Source of the DNA: Cristatella mucedo
Taxonomy: Eukaryota > Bryozoa > Phylactolaemata > Cristatellidae
DNA length: 64,000 nt
NCBI GenBank assembly: GCA_009760855.2
Contig: WPIO01000052.1
Location: forward strand, 2,670,501 to 2,734,500
Direction: 5' to 3'
In this document: positions 43,399 through 55,989 of the stretch, one piece after another
Position numbering within the stretch: position 1 is the stretch's first letter
Layout: every line of letters begins with the position of its first letter
Made by a program: the position numbers and the translations under genes
Notes under the pieces: generated by a model
What the model was told of the DNA's origin: nothing
Seen by the model: the letters and a program-made list of their open reading frames with translations, nothing else
Databases searched by the model: none

Positions 43399-43579
43399 CA
43401 CATCCGGTTCTCTGAGGGCTGCAACAAATGATTCAAACGATTCGTAGTCCATCGAGCCACTGTAGATGTGACTGGTGCCAGATGTGTTAGTATCAGCCCC
43501 ATAACAAGTCACGATCACTATAGCCCGGTCGGCCTTGCTAGTCTCCAGGTGCTCACCATCCAGGCCTAGCCGATGGCCA
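43399..43579 (-). CDS. TXNDC16: TXNDC16-like exon (first domain, C-terminal half)
   Basis: Acceptor TTTTTGGATTGCAG, 181 nt, phase 2 in and phase 0 out with donor GTG/GTACAG. A GT three bases earlier (GAT/GTGGTA) is an in-frame alternative. It encodes GHRLGLDGEHLETSKADRAI, then VIVTCYGADTNTSGTSHIYS and GSMDYESFESFVAALREPDV. The sequence is the last strands and helix of a thioredoxin-like fold, where the vertebrate protein has KAYLFKGNILLREFPTDTL ... VAHVLFALLFSEV. Confidence 0.84.
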
Positions 43580-44039
43580 CTGCAATCCAAAAATTGATTT
43601 CAGAGGTCAAATAGTGGTCGAGCTGTATAGTAGGGCCAGCATGTACCTGGGCCAGGTCCACAGATAGTACTCGGAACATCGACTCAAGTTTGCAAGGCAT
43701 GGTAAGATAGGCATTAATCATGACAAAATATCTTTGCATCTCAAACTATTGCTGAAGAATCCATAAAGACCATTTAAGAAATTTAAAAACGTAAAGTTGC
43801 TTTTGAATTAACAAAGAGTGCACACACCTAGCTGGTGGCATGCAAACACGTGTGAACAAGCGATTGTGCAAACTGCTTGCACGTGTGCACACCAGGACGA
43901 GGAGGCACAAACACAAATGTGAACTTGAACATACAAGATCGAGACCTTTGAAAACTTTAATTGAGGGTCAAGATAGGTACCTGAATCAAAAACTGTGCTC
44001 AGAATGGAACTATTCACACCGTTCAAGGCAAGATTAGTA

Positions 44040-47000
44040 TTATTATATTATTCATGTACGTTGTTGCAATGAGTAGAATTTTAATTAGACTTATTTTGTA
44101 AATATATTAGTAATTGAGTGAAGTTCGGTTGCTTAACCGCTAAAATACAGATACCCTTAACAGTTTCAGCAAGTAAAACTATGGGGATGTTCCGACGACC
44201 AACATTTTAGCAGGGGCTGACTCACATACAGCTGCTTGTTGGAAAAAAAGCAATTTCAGCACGTAAGAGGCACCGGAGAACAGAACAAGAAAACACGAAC
44301 CTGATGTGAGAAATGCATTTACAAAAATGGCATCTAGTCATAAAGTATTGCTGCTGCTGCAGCGATTTTTGCCTGGGAGCCAATAAGAGATTAAGTAGAG
44401 ATGCCGTGCACATTGGACATTGACAAACTGGAGACAGCATGTAGACTGGGGAATCAAAAGACCACTATTTTCAATAAGGAAGCATAAAGCAGCATATTAG
44501 TAAAAAGTTTTAAGTGCCGACTGTCTACAGAAGGTAGTACAATTTTGATGTGAAGTGATAGCCTGGGGCTGTGGCAAAGCCAATAGTGCCATAACTCTAT
44601 ACCACATAGGCCGATATTAAGAAGCAGCATACACTTCTACATGAAAATTTCAGTATGCCGAGTGAAGCGATTCTGAGGGACTGGTTGTTGACTGACAAAA
44701 ATAAAAATGATCCAAAGTACACCGTGTTGTTGGTGAGTGCATGTTCGGCAACATACTGGATCAGTGGTGTTCTCCATGAATCACGTTAACATGGCCAAGC
44801 ATCAGCCCCTGATCTTATAAATGCTTCAGCATAAAGTGTACAACTATCAAATATTAGTTTTAAGTTGGACTATGAGACTTGAGTCACTGCTAGCTAGAAA
44901 AGTTCTACACAATTACGCCCGAATAGCATCCTCATACCAGCCCACATGCAAGATGTGATAAACAATTATGGCAGAGCGACGATGTTTAAGCTTACTTCAC
45001 TAAATCATTATATGATGAAGTGTAACAGGTTTACTTATAACCTTTGACTGTATATGCATGCGAATTAACACGTCCTGAAAAGTAGTGCCGGATGATTTAC
45101 TACTGAAAGCAATTAGCTTTCCAGTTAGAACGTTCACATACCCGTGGCTACAATATACAGTGCTGATCCAAAAAATCTGTGGATCCTGAGAATCAACTTA
45201 TAATATCTTGTAATTCAGTTTTCTCATGGATTGCAGATCAACACAATTTCACCAAAGCATTTGATTTGCATGAGTTAGCGATATTTTAAAAACATCGAAC
45301 ATTCTAGAAACCTAGTTATCTTACCGGGGAAAACATGCGCAGTGGACCTGCTTTTGTAGTAACTGAGGCGAGTTCTGGCTAACGACAGTCACCATTCACG
45401 ACAGATATGATTTTCTAGTACCGTCGGAGCATCGCAAAGTAAGATTTACTAGAGTCATCTAGTATCAGACTCTAAAAAATCATCTCATCAGCCGTGATGG
45501 GCATTTTTCAGCAATCATCGAGAGTTTGAAGCATGTTAATTTGAGCATGTACAACGATAGGTTTGCTATGGCTCGAAGTGATGCTAAAATTCAATGGCAC
45601 AGTGGAAAGGAAATATCGAACGTTTTCTGGTAAACGAGGAATTAAAAATTTTTTTTTAAATTGTGTCCTCGGTTTTAATTATCTCAGCTTGCTAAATCCA
45701 TGCACTAAATTAAACTGCTGCCTCATAGCTTCAGGTAACACATTATAACCCGTGCAGGTCACCATCGTTTTGGCATCTCATCTGTTTGCCAAGACTTCTA
45801 AAGCAGTGCTGTAGTGCTCTACAGCTCTTTCTCCATCAGGAAATATAGTGAGCTGGTTTCTTGCTCTAATTGCACTACCGATTTCTTGCACATTCTCAAA
45901 CCAGACCTGGCCTGTGAATGTGCGTGTGCAAAACATGAAGTCTCAAACCTTAAACATTCCCCAAACTAGTGCCCGACAAGGTTGCTAATATGCATTTTAT
46001 TAGAGAGGTATATCTGGAACATCCAAAAAATCTTCACCATCTTCTGATTGTGCTGTCAAAAACAATCCTTCGAATACCGAAACTGTTTCCACACCCCATT
46101 AAACCACCAAACAGGTTAATTGTGCATGCCCCCCACCCGAATAGTCCAACCGAGGTGGCAGCAGGCACAATCTGGTACATTTACTGCTCCTTAAATTAAT
46201 CTTCCCACGAGGTAGTATTTTTGGCCACGATTTTATAAAACCCAGCAAAGTATCAGATTTCTGTTAATTCCCATGATGTGTATATTACTTATATGTATAC
46301 TGTATATACGTATGTGTTAGTGTGTGTGCCAGCACGTGTAAACCACTGCATTTAAGTTTGTCTTGGCTGGAGGGGCGTTGGTCAATGCAATGTCTATTTT
46401 TCGATAGTCGACTAAACTTTTAATGGTACGCATATCTTTACTAAGCTCAAAGCTGCACTTATCTAAGGCCTCTAGAACCCAACGCCTTGTAATGTGCTTT
46501 CCCCCAACACTAGCCATGTTTCCATTGTTTCGAATTCATGGCTGCCGGGTTCGAAATGGAGAAAACGGTAAATCCCTCAAACATTACTTGAGTGAATACA
46601 AGCATTCATCTTAGCTCATTCCTGAGCTTACTTTCGAGTTACGGATAATATTAAGCAACGAATTAAGCAACAGTTACCTACAAGCCTCACCAAAATAGTC
46701 GACATGAAACAACAGATAAAGGACAATTGCCCTGAGCAGCAAGCAAGCTTATCATTTCACTCCCACACCAAGATGGCATAGCAGAGCAAGTTAGCACAGG
46801 CTGTGGGTGGCTTCAGCCCTCGGCTGACCAGGAAAAGCACTGCATTAAGCAAGGGGCTGGCAACTCTGATGTCTTTTGACGTCATGTTCACTAGTCTGAC
46901 AGTTATTCATGTTGGCACAGCAAAGCTGCACCACCTTAAACGGTGGGGTTAATTTGCCGATTAGGTGTAGATGCAAACCTCATCCAACCTGGTGACCTCT

Positions 47001-47190
47001 AAAGCTGCAAGCATTGAATAGAGTAGACAAACCAGTTACTGCAGTCGCACTGGCAGGTCGAGGCCAGCTTCCCGAGTCGACCAAGAAAATCATAGCCAGT
47101 ACAGACATAGCCAGTAAAAATAGCCGATTGGGAACATGTGCAAGAAGCAAGTCATGCTATTAGTTAAGAGATCAGCATTTAGCATGCAAG
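44040..47190. other. Intron or intergenic, no feature supported
   Basis: Between TXNDC16-like exons if 51.5 kb is its start. A 66-codon minus-strand open frame at 46517-46317 (VGGKHITRRWVLEALDKCSF ...) looks faintly protein-like but lacks clear splice sites. Nothing else is seen. Confidence 0.5.
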
Positions 47191-47263
47191 GAAGCTAGTG
47201 ATGAAGCAGCCATCACCCGAATGCCCTCTGGGTGAAAGCTTACACACATACATACTTTGCGCG

Positions 47264-47318
47264 CGCACACACACACACACACACTTAAAACACAGAAACA
47301 CAAACACACAGAAAGACA

Positions 47319-47366
<48 letters not shown>

Positions 47367-47440
47367 TAGACACACACACACACACACACACAAACACACA
47401 AAGATACAGATACATAGAAACACACACATAGAAACACATA
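47264..47440. repeat. (CA)n microsatellite
   Basis: About 180 bp dominated by ACACAC, with interruptions AGAAAC, AAAC and GATACA. The His/Thr and Cys/Val open frames over it are artefacts of the repeat. Confidence 0.97.
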
Positions 47441-48349
47441 CATACGCCTGCACACAGTAAAATCAGCAGTCCGACTCCATAGATAGGTACGACGACATGC
47501 AAGCCGATGTCAGCTGCCTCGAGCACAGCAGCACCAGCTGGCACCTAGTACAAATGTGCAACCGAACAGCCATTGGGCCATTGGGAGTGGAGGCAGCTAC
47601 TACCAAGCTCAAGCATGAATCTGCCATAGCTGACATCGTTATTTACGGTTGGTCGGTGTAGCAGCAGTAGTTAATTATGCAGCTAATAACACTATGGAGG
47701 CTGCAAAAGCCAGGCAGAATGCTGCTGTGTAGGCCAGAGCAGCGGCAAACATGGGCATATCACGGCTTAGAAACTTACAAGAGTTTTCCCCAAAGAACCG
47801 GTACCTATTTCTGTAATAGATAACACTGTAAAATGGCATTGCATTGCAGGTCAGTTTTTCTCTTTAAGATACAGCACGACAATGTTTCAGTCCCGATGAC
47901 AATAGAGTGACAGTGAGTTGGGAATAGCAATACAAAAAATAACTAGCCGTACAAGAAAATACCGATCCGGTAGTAATATATCCCACCCTAAACTGTGTAG
48001 CACTCTGACTGCTTTACTTTGGTGGTTGGCCTGAGCATGGCTTTGAGAATGTTAGGTTTCTGATTTGTCAATTGTAAGGTCGCATTGAAAAGTGGACACG
48101 TAGCAGTAAGACCACAGGATTACAGATGATTCTGAGTTTATATAACAAGTGCCCGTATTTCAGAAGACCTGCTCAAAGACAACCTGCTTACACGTTTAGG
48201 GTTTGCAAGAGGATTTGCTGTTAACTAAACATCAATGCTTTAACTCGATGCAGGGTGACATTCCTTTTTACTGACCCAAGTAATCTTTAGTCCGCTGAAT
48301 AAGATAACTACATCCAGCGTACACCAGTACCAAAGTTAAACTACATAAT

Positions 48350-48364
48350 AATAATAATAATAAT
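48350..48364. repeat. (AAT)n microsatellite
   Basis: ATAATAATAATAATAATAG, possibly a LINE/SINE tail, but no hairpin is recognisable beside it. Confidence 0.5.
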
Positions 48365-48789
48365 AGTGAGTTTAATGCACAGTTCTTTCCTCCTGAATCC
48401 TTGAAGCCAGCAGTGGCCATTAAACGAACTCAGCCCATCAACCTTATGGAGGCCGAGTGGCTACTCTGCTCAAGTCTCAAGTTATCAGGACAATTGTCTA
48501 AATGGCAAGGTAAATGACACTAATTTGTTTAGTCCGAATTTAGAGAACTCTGAGCAAGTTGGAATTTGTAGCCCTACTATGCAGTGAAAGATTGATTCAT
48601 GGGAGAAACGATCTTTGCTCACCTTAACACTATTCGTCTTACAGCCTACTAAAGTCCGTGGGAATTCCCAGCCCATATTTAATAAAACCTCTGGCTAGTA
48701 AGAAGCACTGAATCCTGCACAGCTACACACGCCTAGGTCACGTGAACAAAAAAGAATGTAGCTGGAAGCAAGCTTCAGACTTTTGGTGC

Positions 48790-49470
48790 TTACAAACCGA
48801 AGGCACGGTTGCCAAAATATTTCAATTCAATGAAAGGAGTTCTCTGTGCAGTGAAGCAAATCAAAACCGAGAAGCAGGTGGCACACTGTAGGACCAAGGC
48901 GGTCGGATAGGTCGGCGGGTCCAAGCGATTGAAGCGGCCTATAAGCCAGACAAAAGATCTTGAAATAAATTCGATAGTTGATAGAGATCCTGTGAAGTTC
49001 ATACAAAAGTGGTGTAATATGGCTGTTACAACTTTGACGGCAGAACAGATGAACTGCTCAGTTGTGCACCAATTGCAGACACTTAAGGGAACAAGCCTAA
49101 AGTCATGAATAAAGGGAATCGCAGTAGTCTAGATGCAATGTCACGAACACACGAACTAGTTTATTTTTCGCACTCTTGTCTGAGCAGGCAATAATTTTGG
49201 CCATGCCCTTAGCTGAAATTAAGCTGATTTGACAGTAGAAGAAATGTGCTAATCTAATGACGTTGTTTTGTATTAGTACGCATAGATTACAGGCTGACGC
49301 CACGGGATTGATGCTGCTAGCTGAACCAATCGCGAGGGTAAGGTCTACCAACCTTTGGTTTAAACTTTGTACCCCCACAAAATTACATTTTTGTATCATC
49401 GTTAAGCTTCAGAAAGTTAGGAGCCATCAAAACTTGAATGCCATCGATGCAGGTAGCCAGGCAATTAAGT
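48790..49470 (-). mobile_element. Decayed LINE, antisense
   Basis: Minus-strand frames contain RVFVTLHLDYCDSLYS (the SRLDYCNSLL-type block), SFVWLIGRFNRLDPPTYPT and FIELKYFGNRAFGL ([10 protein letters not shown]-type), in the order of a LINE C-terminal region. It is heavily mutated. Confidence 0.6.
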
Positions 49471-50762
49471 GACCAGAAGGATTTGAAGGGTCGAAGAATA
49501 AGTACAGCTAGGTATCACAGCCGTAGGAATGAAAGCCAAGACTGTGTTTGGTGGTGACATTGGCCAAAGGACGAATATAGATAGATGGCTGATGATGAAA
49601 AAAGGTTCTGGGCCGAGTTTGCAGCGCTAGCATCTAAGAAACGTCTCAGTGGAGTAGGTTCTTTGCAGAGCATGTCGTGTTACGAGTCTTCGAAGTTGCT
49701 AATCGTTCCAGAAGTCTAATGACTTCTGCTTTCTGGTGCCCCGAGGTGTGGCTGATAACAAAAATTAGTGCAGCCTAGACCTGGTAGTGTGCAAAACCCT
49801 TAGCGATACCTGAGTGCAGATATGTGACGACACCAGAATCTGCAATCCTCTTGCTGACCCCAGCAACACAGTACATAGTGCCTCAGTATGAAATAGCCCA
49901 CGTGATAATTTCAGCAGGCACTATGTAGTCTGGCTTTTCACTTAAGGATCCCCCTTTAAGGAATAGTACTGGTATACATTTAAAACCACAGTTGAGAAAA
50001 TAACCGCTAAAGCTGGCTAAGTGAATCGCCGAGTTCTGGCTGAATATCCCAATCACAGTAAATGCTCGAACGATTGAGGCAAATAGGAAGGTTGTAACAT
50101 TTTGGGAAGCTTAGTAAATTCATAGGAATACAGCATATACATGTTCATAAATAGTACGGTCTATGCTGGATAGGTTCCGTGGTCGGTACCTGAGTACCAT
50201 TCTGAGCAACAGCAGCAGCAACGGTGGATGGGGTCACAGTTCTTTTTTTTTTATGCAGGCAGGAAATGGCTACTGAATGAAAACTCACACACTGAGGCAC
50301 GTGATTTCGAAGAATTCTTAAAGTAACAAGTACCAGGAGATCATTCCGCCTCAATTACAAGAGTAACGGTGGATTGCCTAGCTAGTGCTCATCGGCACGA
50401 TAGCATCAAATAGCCAAAGTACACACTCAAAAATATGACAGGTGCACTAGCTACAAAGTCCAAGCTCCCGACGAAGTGATTTATGACATGCTTTGCTTTC
50501 GCCTTTCCTAGCAATGAGCTGTAGATCTGCTTTCTTTGACTAAACCACAATTACCATTAATGCAGTTGCACATACTAGTGCCGAAATACAGCTTCTTAAA
50601 ACTATATTCTACAGATGTATGCTTGAATCCCATTTAAAAAGCTGCTATTTCCACTTTTATAGACAGACAAAGATAGTCCAAGCACTGGCTAGATAACCAA
50701 CCACTGGGGAGGCCATGAGACTACGGGCTCAGGTCGCTCACGGCCACACGCCGCTTGTTGCA

Positions 50763-50787
50763 CCTTGTGCCAGAGGTCCTGGCACAA
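50763..50787. repeat. Short perfect hairpin followed by T run
   Basis: CTTGTGCCA and its complement TGGCACAAG flank GAGGTCC, followed by GGGGGACTTTTTT. It might be a fragment of a pol III unit. Too little to classify. Confidence 0.4.
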
Positions 50788-51429
50788 GGGGGACTTTTTT
50801 CCTATAAAAAACAGCAGTGGTACCGAGACGCTGCACGTATACAGGACAACTAGTATGCTTTAAAATTACCGAATAAACATGTGTTCATAAACAATAAACG
50901 CCAACCTTTGGTGACGAGTGTCTAAGGAATTGAAACTTGACAGCTAAACGGAATGAATGGCACATAATTTCACAACAGGCTTTAAACTGGAGAAGTGGCG
51001 AAAAAGAAATTTACAAAGCCTCGATCTGAGGTCGATTCAGAACTCATCAAGCCCTAGACTGTGCAACTTCAAACCGATGTCCAAACGACCCAGTCCTCAA
51101 AAAAACTTGGACCCACACCATTCTTGACAGTAATCTGTAAGGGGGAGAGACTTGATTTCAGGAATGTGCTGCACAGACGTGACACAACAAACAATCTCTG
51201 CATACCCCACCACACAAGCAAACTCACACCTTCAGGAACCATCCAGTCTGTTATACTTAAGCTGATGCGCTTAGCTGCATCCTGCTTTAATCGCCAAGCT
51301 CTCCCTGCCCGAACATAAATTTCTCAACTAATCGAAAGATTTACCAAGGATGTGCTTTTCAGTTCGGCCACGGTAAAGTTTGTGTCTCTAATACTGTCGC
51401 AAGCCTGGTATATATGCAGGTTTGTGAGT

Positions 51430-51581
51430 GAATATCAATAGATGTGTGAGTAAACTGGTCATCCTGCCATACGCTACAGCAAGTGAGTCAGGCTGTACGA
51501 GGTCAAACGAGCAGATGAACCTTCGCGACATGCTATGCTCTAGGAAATCACGCAGCCATTCGAGATCAGCTTGCGCTACAA
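51430..51581 (-). CDS. TXNDC16: Candidate TXNDC16-like exon, first domain, N-terminal half
   Basis: Minus-strand open segment after a pyrimidine-rich acceptor (GTGCCTCCCTTGTAG). It encodes QADLEWLRDFLEHSMSRRF then ICSFDLVQPDSLAVAYGRM. The family start of domain 1 has FCQADSPRTSVFLEELNEAV ... VNCVKEEISRYCGK, so QAD...FLE and the following strand and helix fit. I cannot find a donor giving the phase 2 end required by the exon at 43579. The 3' boundary is therefore unresolved, and another exon may intervene. Confidence 0.35.
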
Positions 51582-52444
51582 GGGAGGCACGAGACAGCAG
51601 CCACACAGAAAAGCTAATACATACAGTTCTTTTGCACCGTCAATGTGCGTCCCGAAAATGAACCTCATGCCTATGTCATCTTTATGAACATAAGCCACTC
51701 TCATGAAAGCAGCATGCTCTAAAAGGAAGCAAACAGTACCAACCAAGTTGATGGCCTAAACCAGACCAGGTAGTAAAATATACCTGCATTATCAGCCACG
51801 GAGCCAAGAGGCTACCTCAAGATCGTGCTGCCCACATGAACGTACCTGTAATTCCGATACTTGTAAACAAGCCATGCACTATGCACTTGCCAGATGCATC
51901 TTGCTCAGCAAGTAGCCTGTCGTTATCGGTTTGCACCACGCGGACTTCAGTCAGCAATCGAAGCCTACAAGAACACACTCATGCATGTGTGCGACTTGCC
52001 ACGAGGCAGCTACATTTAGATTATGCATGACAATCGATACCACATTAAATCAGGGTGGACGTTAGTCAACACCGAAGCAGGTGATGAGAAGACACAGCAG
52101 TACCAGCAGCAGGCCTGCTGGTGGGTCGTGACATTTTGAAGTATGCCGTTGCCAAGATGCTTTGGTAAAGGGCTGATATACTATTCTGCAGAGAATGTGG
52201 ACTTGGGGAAAACAGGCAAAACGACTTAGGGTGCCAAATGCAAAGTTCGATACAAGTAATTTCTGGCTGTAGCCTCACATATGCAGAGGATTCTGTTTTA
52301 CCGAGAGACAGTGAGACAGCGCTAGTACCGACCTGCTCGTAGTCCTATGCAAGCAAATCAAGTTTGCCACCCCATGTAAGTGAATTACAGGCATACCTCT
52401 CAGTAAGCACACCCTCTGTTGGACGACTCTACGAATGTTGAGAG

Positions 52445-53320
52445 GCTATGCTAACAGGGAGCTCTTCTAATAGGTGATGCTGTTGTGCGACCATCACCAC
52501 GTACTCGAACATTAGGTGTCATTTTCGACAGCTACCTAAACTTTAAAAGCTTCATTCAGAAGACTGCTTCCACAGCTAGCCATCATTACCGATCCCTATC
52601 TAAGATTAGGAGCTGTCTTCCACAGTGGCTTGCAAAAACTTCAATTAGCTCCTCAGTTCTGTCTCGGCTTGATTATTGCAATTCCTTTTGGCTGGACTAC
52701 CAAAGAAAGCAACTAAGCCACTGCAGCTGGCTACGAATATAGCTGGAAGGTAGTTTTCAAGTCCCAGAGGTTTGACCACGTGTCTGTTTTGCTAAAAGAG
52801 CTAGGATGGATGTGGGTTGAGCAACTGATCCAGAGCAAAGTTCTTACGCTGACCCACAAAGCCCGCCACGGCTTGGCTCCTTCGTACCCGGCTGAACGGC
52901 TGCACCAGTTCCAGCATCTTCGTGCCCCCAGGTCCTGTATGGACAACAAATTAGCTGTTCCATTCCTCCTCTTGAAGACCGTTGGCGACAGAAGCTTTAG
53001 CTCTGCAGGTCCTAGACTGTGGAACTCACTTCCAAAATTGTTAAGCAACGTCAACTACTCTCCTGCTGCCGACTATGGATCATTCTTTTCAGCGGTGCTG
53101 AGCTGCTGCTTCTAAGCTATGCACTGCCTCAACTGCTCTCCTGACTCTGCTACGCTCCCCACTTTCTCTTTATTGTGTGAGAAGAAGTCTGTTGGCCACC
53201 GAATGCATACCAAAAGCTGCTTAGGCTGTGAGTGCGCTATATACAATTCTCCTGCGTAACACCCAAATAGTCTTTATGGCTTTGTTGAGTTACAGAGGGA
53301 CATACATTACATTACATTAG
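52445..53320 (+). mobile_element. Family 2 LINE, 5'-truncated
   Basis: Frame 52485-52742: RPSPRTRTLGVIFDSYLNFK, SFIQKTASTASHHYRSLSKI and SSVLSRLDYCNSFWLDYQ. Frame 52780-53115: VLLKELGWMWVEQLIQSKVL, LTHKARHGLAPSYPAERLHQ and DRSFSSAGPRLWNSLPKLLS. One frameshift lies near 52740-52780. The 3' UTR matches that at 22140-22260, and the tail is ACATACATTACATTACATTA. Confidence 0.87.
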
Positions 53321-54151
53321 TCATATTCCTATGCGGTTGGGAAAGGGTAGCCATGGCTACCTGATGCAGCAAATAAAGCTTTGCTGCTTTCGCTGTGGAT
53401 CCCATCGTAAGAAACTTGTATAGTGTGGTTTTGCTTAATTGATGTCATTGGCCCTGATACTGCAGTCTACGACAGTGCTGCACCTAGATGTTGTCAGCCT
53501 GTACTAGGCTGAAGGGCCCTCCCAACCACCGACTAGCCAATAGGAGTGCAGCATTCTACTGCTAGGTGCTAGCAAATATGCTAACGAATCAGAGCACAGC
53601 ATTCCTGAACCGCATACGACAGAAGTGCTAGTTAGCTTGAACGTCTGCAGGACGGTAGTTGTGTTTCCTCCGGCTCAGTGTGAAGTCGAATAAACTGGTG
53701 TTGTTGCTCGTCGGCTGGCGTTCTGTGCAGTTCGCGACAGCAACCAAACTACACATAGGAATGACCAAGATGTGCATTTCTGAGAGAGTAAGTAACTCCT
53801 GCGATCTCTCTATGAACGCTTTGAAGATTGGCTAAATATGCCTTTGGAATCGACGACTTCGCGAATAAATTTACAATTAATCAAGTCATTGGTCATATTG
53901 TAACGGTATTGTTAAGAAGGCATGGCAATAAAATAACTGAAGTTAACTTTTCTGCTAAGACATTATACAAATGGCATGCGTAGCTTCCAAGAAGTCTTCA
54001 TCGGGAAGGCTGCTGTATCAACCACAAGCATTTAGTGACTCCTAGCCGAGCAGTTCGTCTAAGTACAAGCCATGTAGCAGTAGAAATTAATTTAAGTAGA
54101 TTCCTCCATAGCTACAAAGAGGCTGTACAGTACAAATTCAACAAGTCAGTA

Positions 54152-55118
54152 TTTAAGGGGAAACGTCAAGGAAATACCTATAACATATGTCTGACAATCG
54201 AGTATTTGTTTATGGTACCTTTCGAAAGACAAATATGTTAGAACTGAGATCGGAAGTTCTGACGACTTCCGAATGAAAGGAAAAATTCGTTATGCAAACC
54301 ACGCCTAACCTGGATGTAAACCGGAAGCAATAAATCCACAAATAAAAGATTTATGGATCTCTGCATCATATGCGACTTGTATCCCAACTTATCGAATCTT
54401 GGTAGATCGCGATATCTGCTTGAAGCTAGCTGAGGCGCATACTTGTGACTTTTATACAGCTTTGTTTCCAGGGTTGGTTGGTGCCTTGTAAATTAAATAA
54501 CTCAACTAATATTTCAGGAATCAGAGTGAAATTTGAAGTGCGAGTTCAGCTCTGCTTGTTTGACCCTAGTCTTTAATATTTTTGATATCGGTTCAATATA
54601 ATCGGTTCTATCTCCCTCCCTCCCTCTAAATTAGATATGCCTAAATAGGCATGCCATGTAATTCCAAAGCTCCGGGACGTTTGATGACGTATACAGCCGT
54701 GGTAAAAAAAAAGCAGGGCTGAACTCGCATTTCAAATTTCACTCCGATACGTGAAATATTAGTTGAGCTATTTTATTTACAAGGCACCAACTAATCCTGG
54801 AAATAAAGCTGTATACTAGTCACAAGTATGCACCTCAACAAGCTTCAAGCATATATCGCGATCTACCAAGATTCGGCAAGTTGGGATACAAGTCGCATAT
54901 GATGTAGAGATCGGTACATCTTTTTTTTGTAGATTTGTTGCTTCCGGTTTACATCCGGGTTATTCGTGGTTTGCAAACCAAATTTTATCTTTCATGCGGA
55001 AATCTTCAGAACTTCCGATCCCAGTTCTAACATATTTGTCTTTCGAAAGGTACCACAAACACATATTTGACTGCCGGACAAATTGTATAGGTATTTTCTT
55101 TACATTCTCCCTTAAACG
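54152..55118. mobile_element. Element made of two ~405-bp inverted arms
   Basis: The left arm 54152-54560 (TTTAAGGGGAAACGTCAAGG ... GCGAGTTCAGCTCTGC) and the right arm 54712-55118 (GCAGGGCTGAACTCGCATTT ... CATTCTCCCTTAAA) are reverse complements with scattered differences, around a loop of about 150 bp. A solo arm lies at 5060-5462. No coding capacity; likely a foldback-type or MITE-like DNA element. Confidence 0.8.
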
Positions 55119-55211
55119 TGGTTTTTGTGTGTGCCAACATTGAAAAGATCAGGCCATATACCGTGAGTCCATGTGGTCCCCAGCCGTAGTGCTAAAGATA
55201 AGGTTATAATA

Positions 55212-55400
55212 GTAATAATAATAATAATAATAATAATACACTTGATAAAGCATACCAGAGAACTCAATCTTTTTCTAGGCGCTTTACATTTGCTGCAAAG
55301 GAAACACGATCGAATGGTGAGTGATGTCATGCTTGATAAACAACAAGAATAACATGGTTAGGGGTGACAGGCACAGGGTCAGCACGCATACGCAGTGTTA
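55212..55400 (-). mobile_element. Family 1 LINE 3' end, antisense
   Basis: AATAATAATACACTTGATAA, CTCAATCTTTTTCTAGGCGC and TAACATGGTTAGGGGTGACA. Severely 5'-truncated insertion, just beyond the right arm of the inverted-repeat element. Confidence 0.85.
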
Positions 55401-55989
55401 TTAGGTTCAATGCTGCTTAGTGGTGTGTGAAGTGCAGCATCGTTTAAGTCTAGTATACTGAAGTAAGAGGTAGCCTGCCTTCCAGCTGCTTGTATACATC
55501 TGGGGGTGGCTGCTGCTTAGCAAAGGGCATTAAAAGTGTCTTGCTAAAACTTCATACACACGCCTCCAAAAGTTTCTACACACCTAGCCTGTCAATCTGA
55601 GTTAGGTTGTTGCTAATGTCCGTATTCGAGTAAGTCATTATGCTACACTAATTATTAATTTGTAACAATCTGCCAAAACAATTTTGGCATTAGTCACAAT
55701 TTGAGACTATGGCTTAGTGAATGACTACATTCGCCAGTAACCTAGCCTATGTTTCCCATGTAAACAGATAGGCAGGTGTGATCACTAGGCTATTCTACTA
55801 CTCTTGAAAGCCATCTAACAGAATCTATTTTTGGCCTGTGTAGTCACCGACGATGCATCAGCCAATGATGAGCTAGGGTACCGAAATGTCTCCTTGACCT
55901 ATCAGGGCCAGCCCGTGTCATTTTGACGCTTGGTACGCCACCAGAAAATGCTACTAGTTGACAAGCTTTGTGTAAGTACAAGAGCAGTT

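Noticed and set aside
46317-46517. Minus-strand 66-codon frame
   Set aside because: Protein-like composition but no splice sites, phase fit or recognised family.
47172-47544. Cys/Val-rich and His/Thr-rich proteins
   Set aside because: They are translations of a CA microsatellite.
52075-52150. Minus-strand signal-peptide-like stretch (GLLLVLLCLLITCFG) as first TXNDC16-like exon
   Set aside because: No in-frame ATG just upstream, and stops follow. Attractive position but unsupported.
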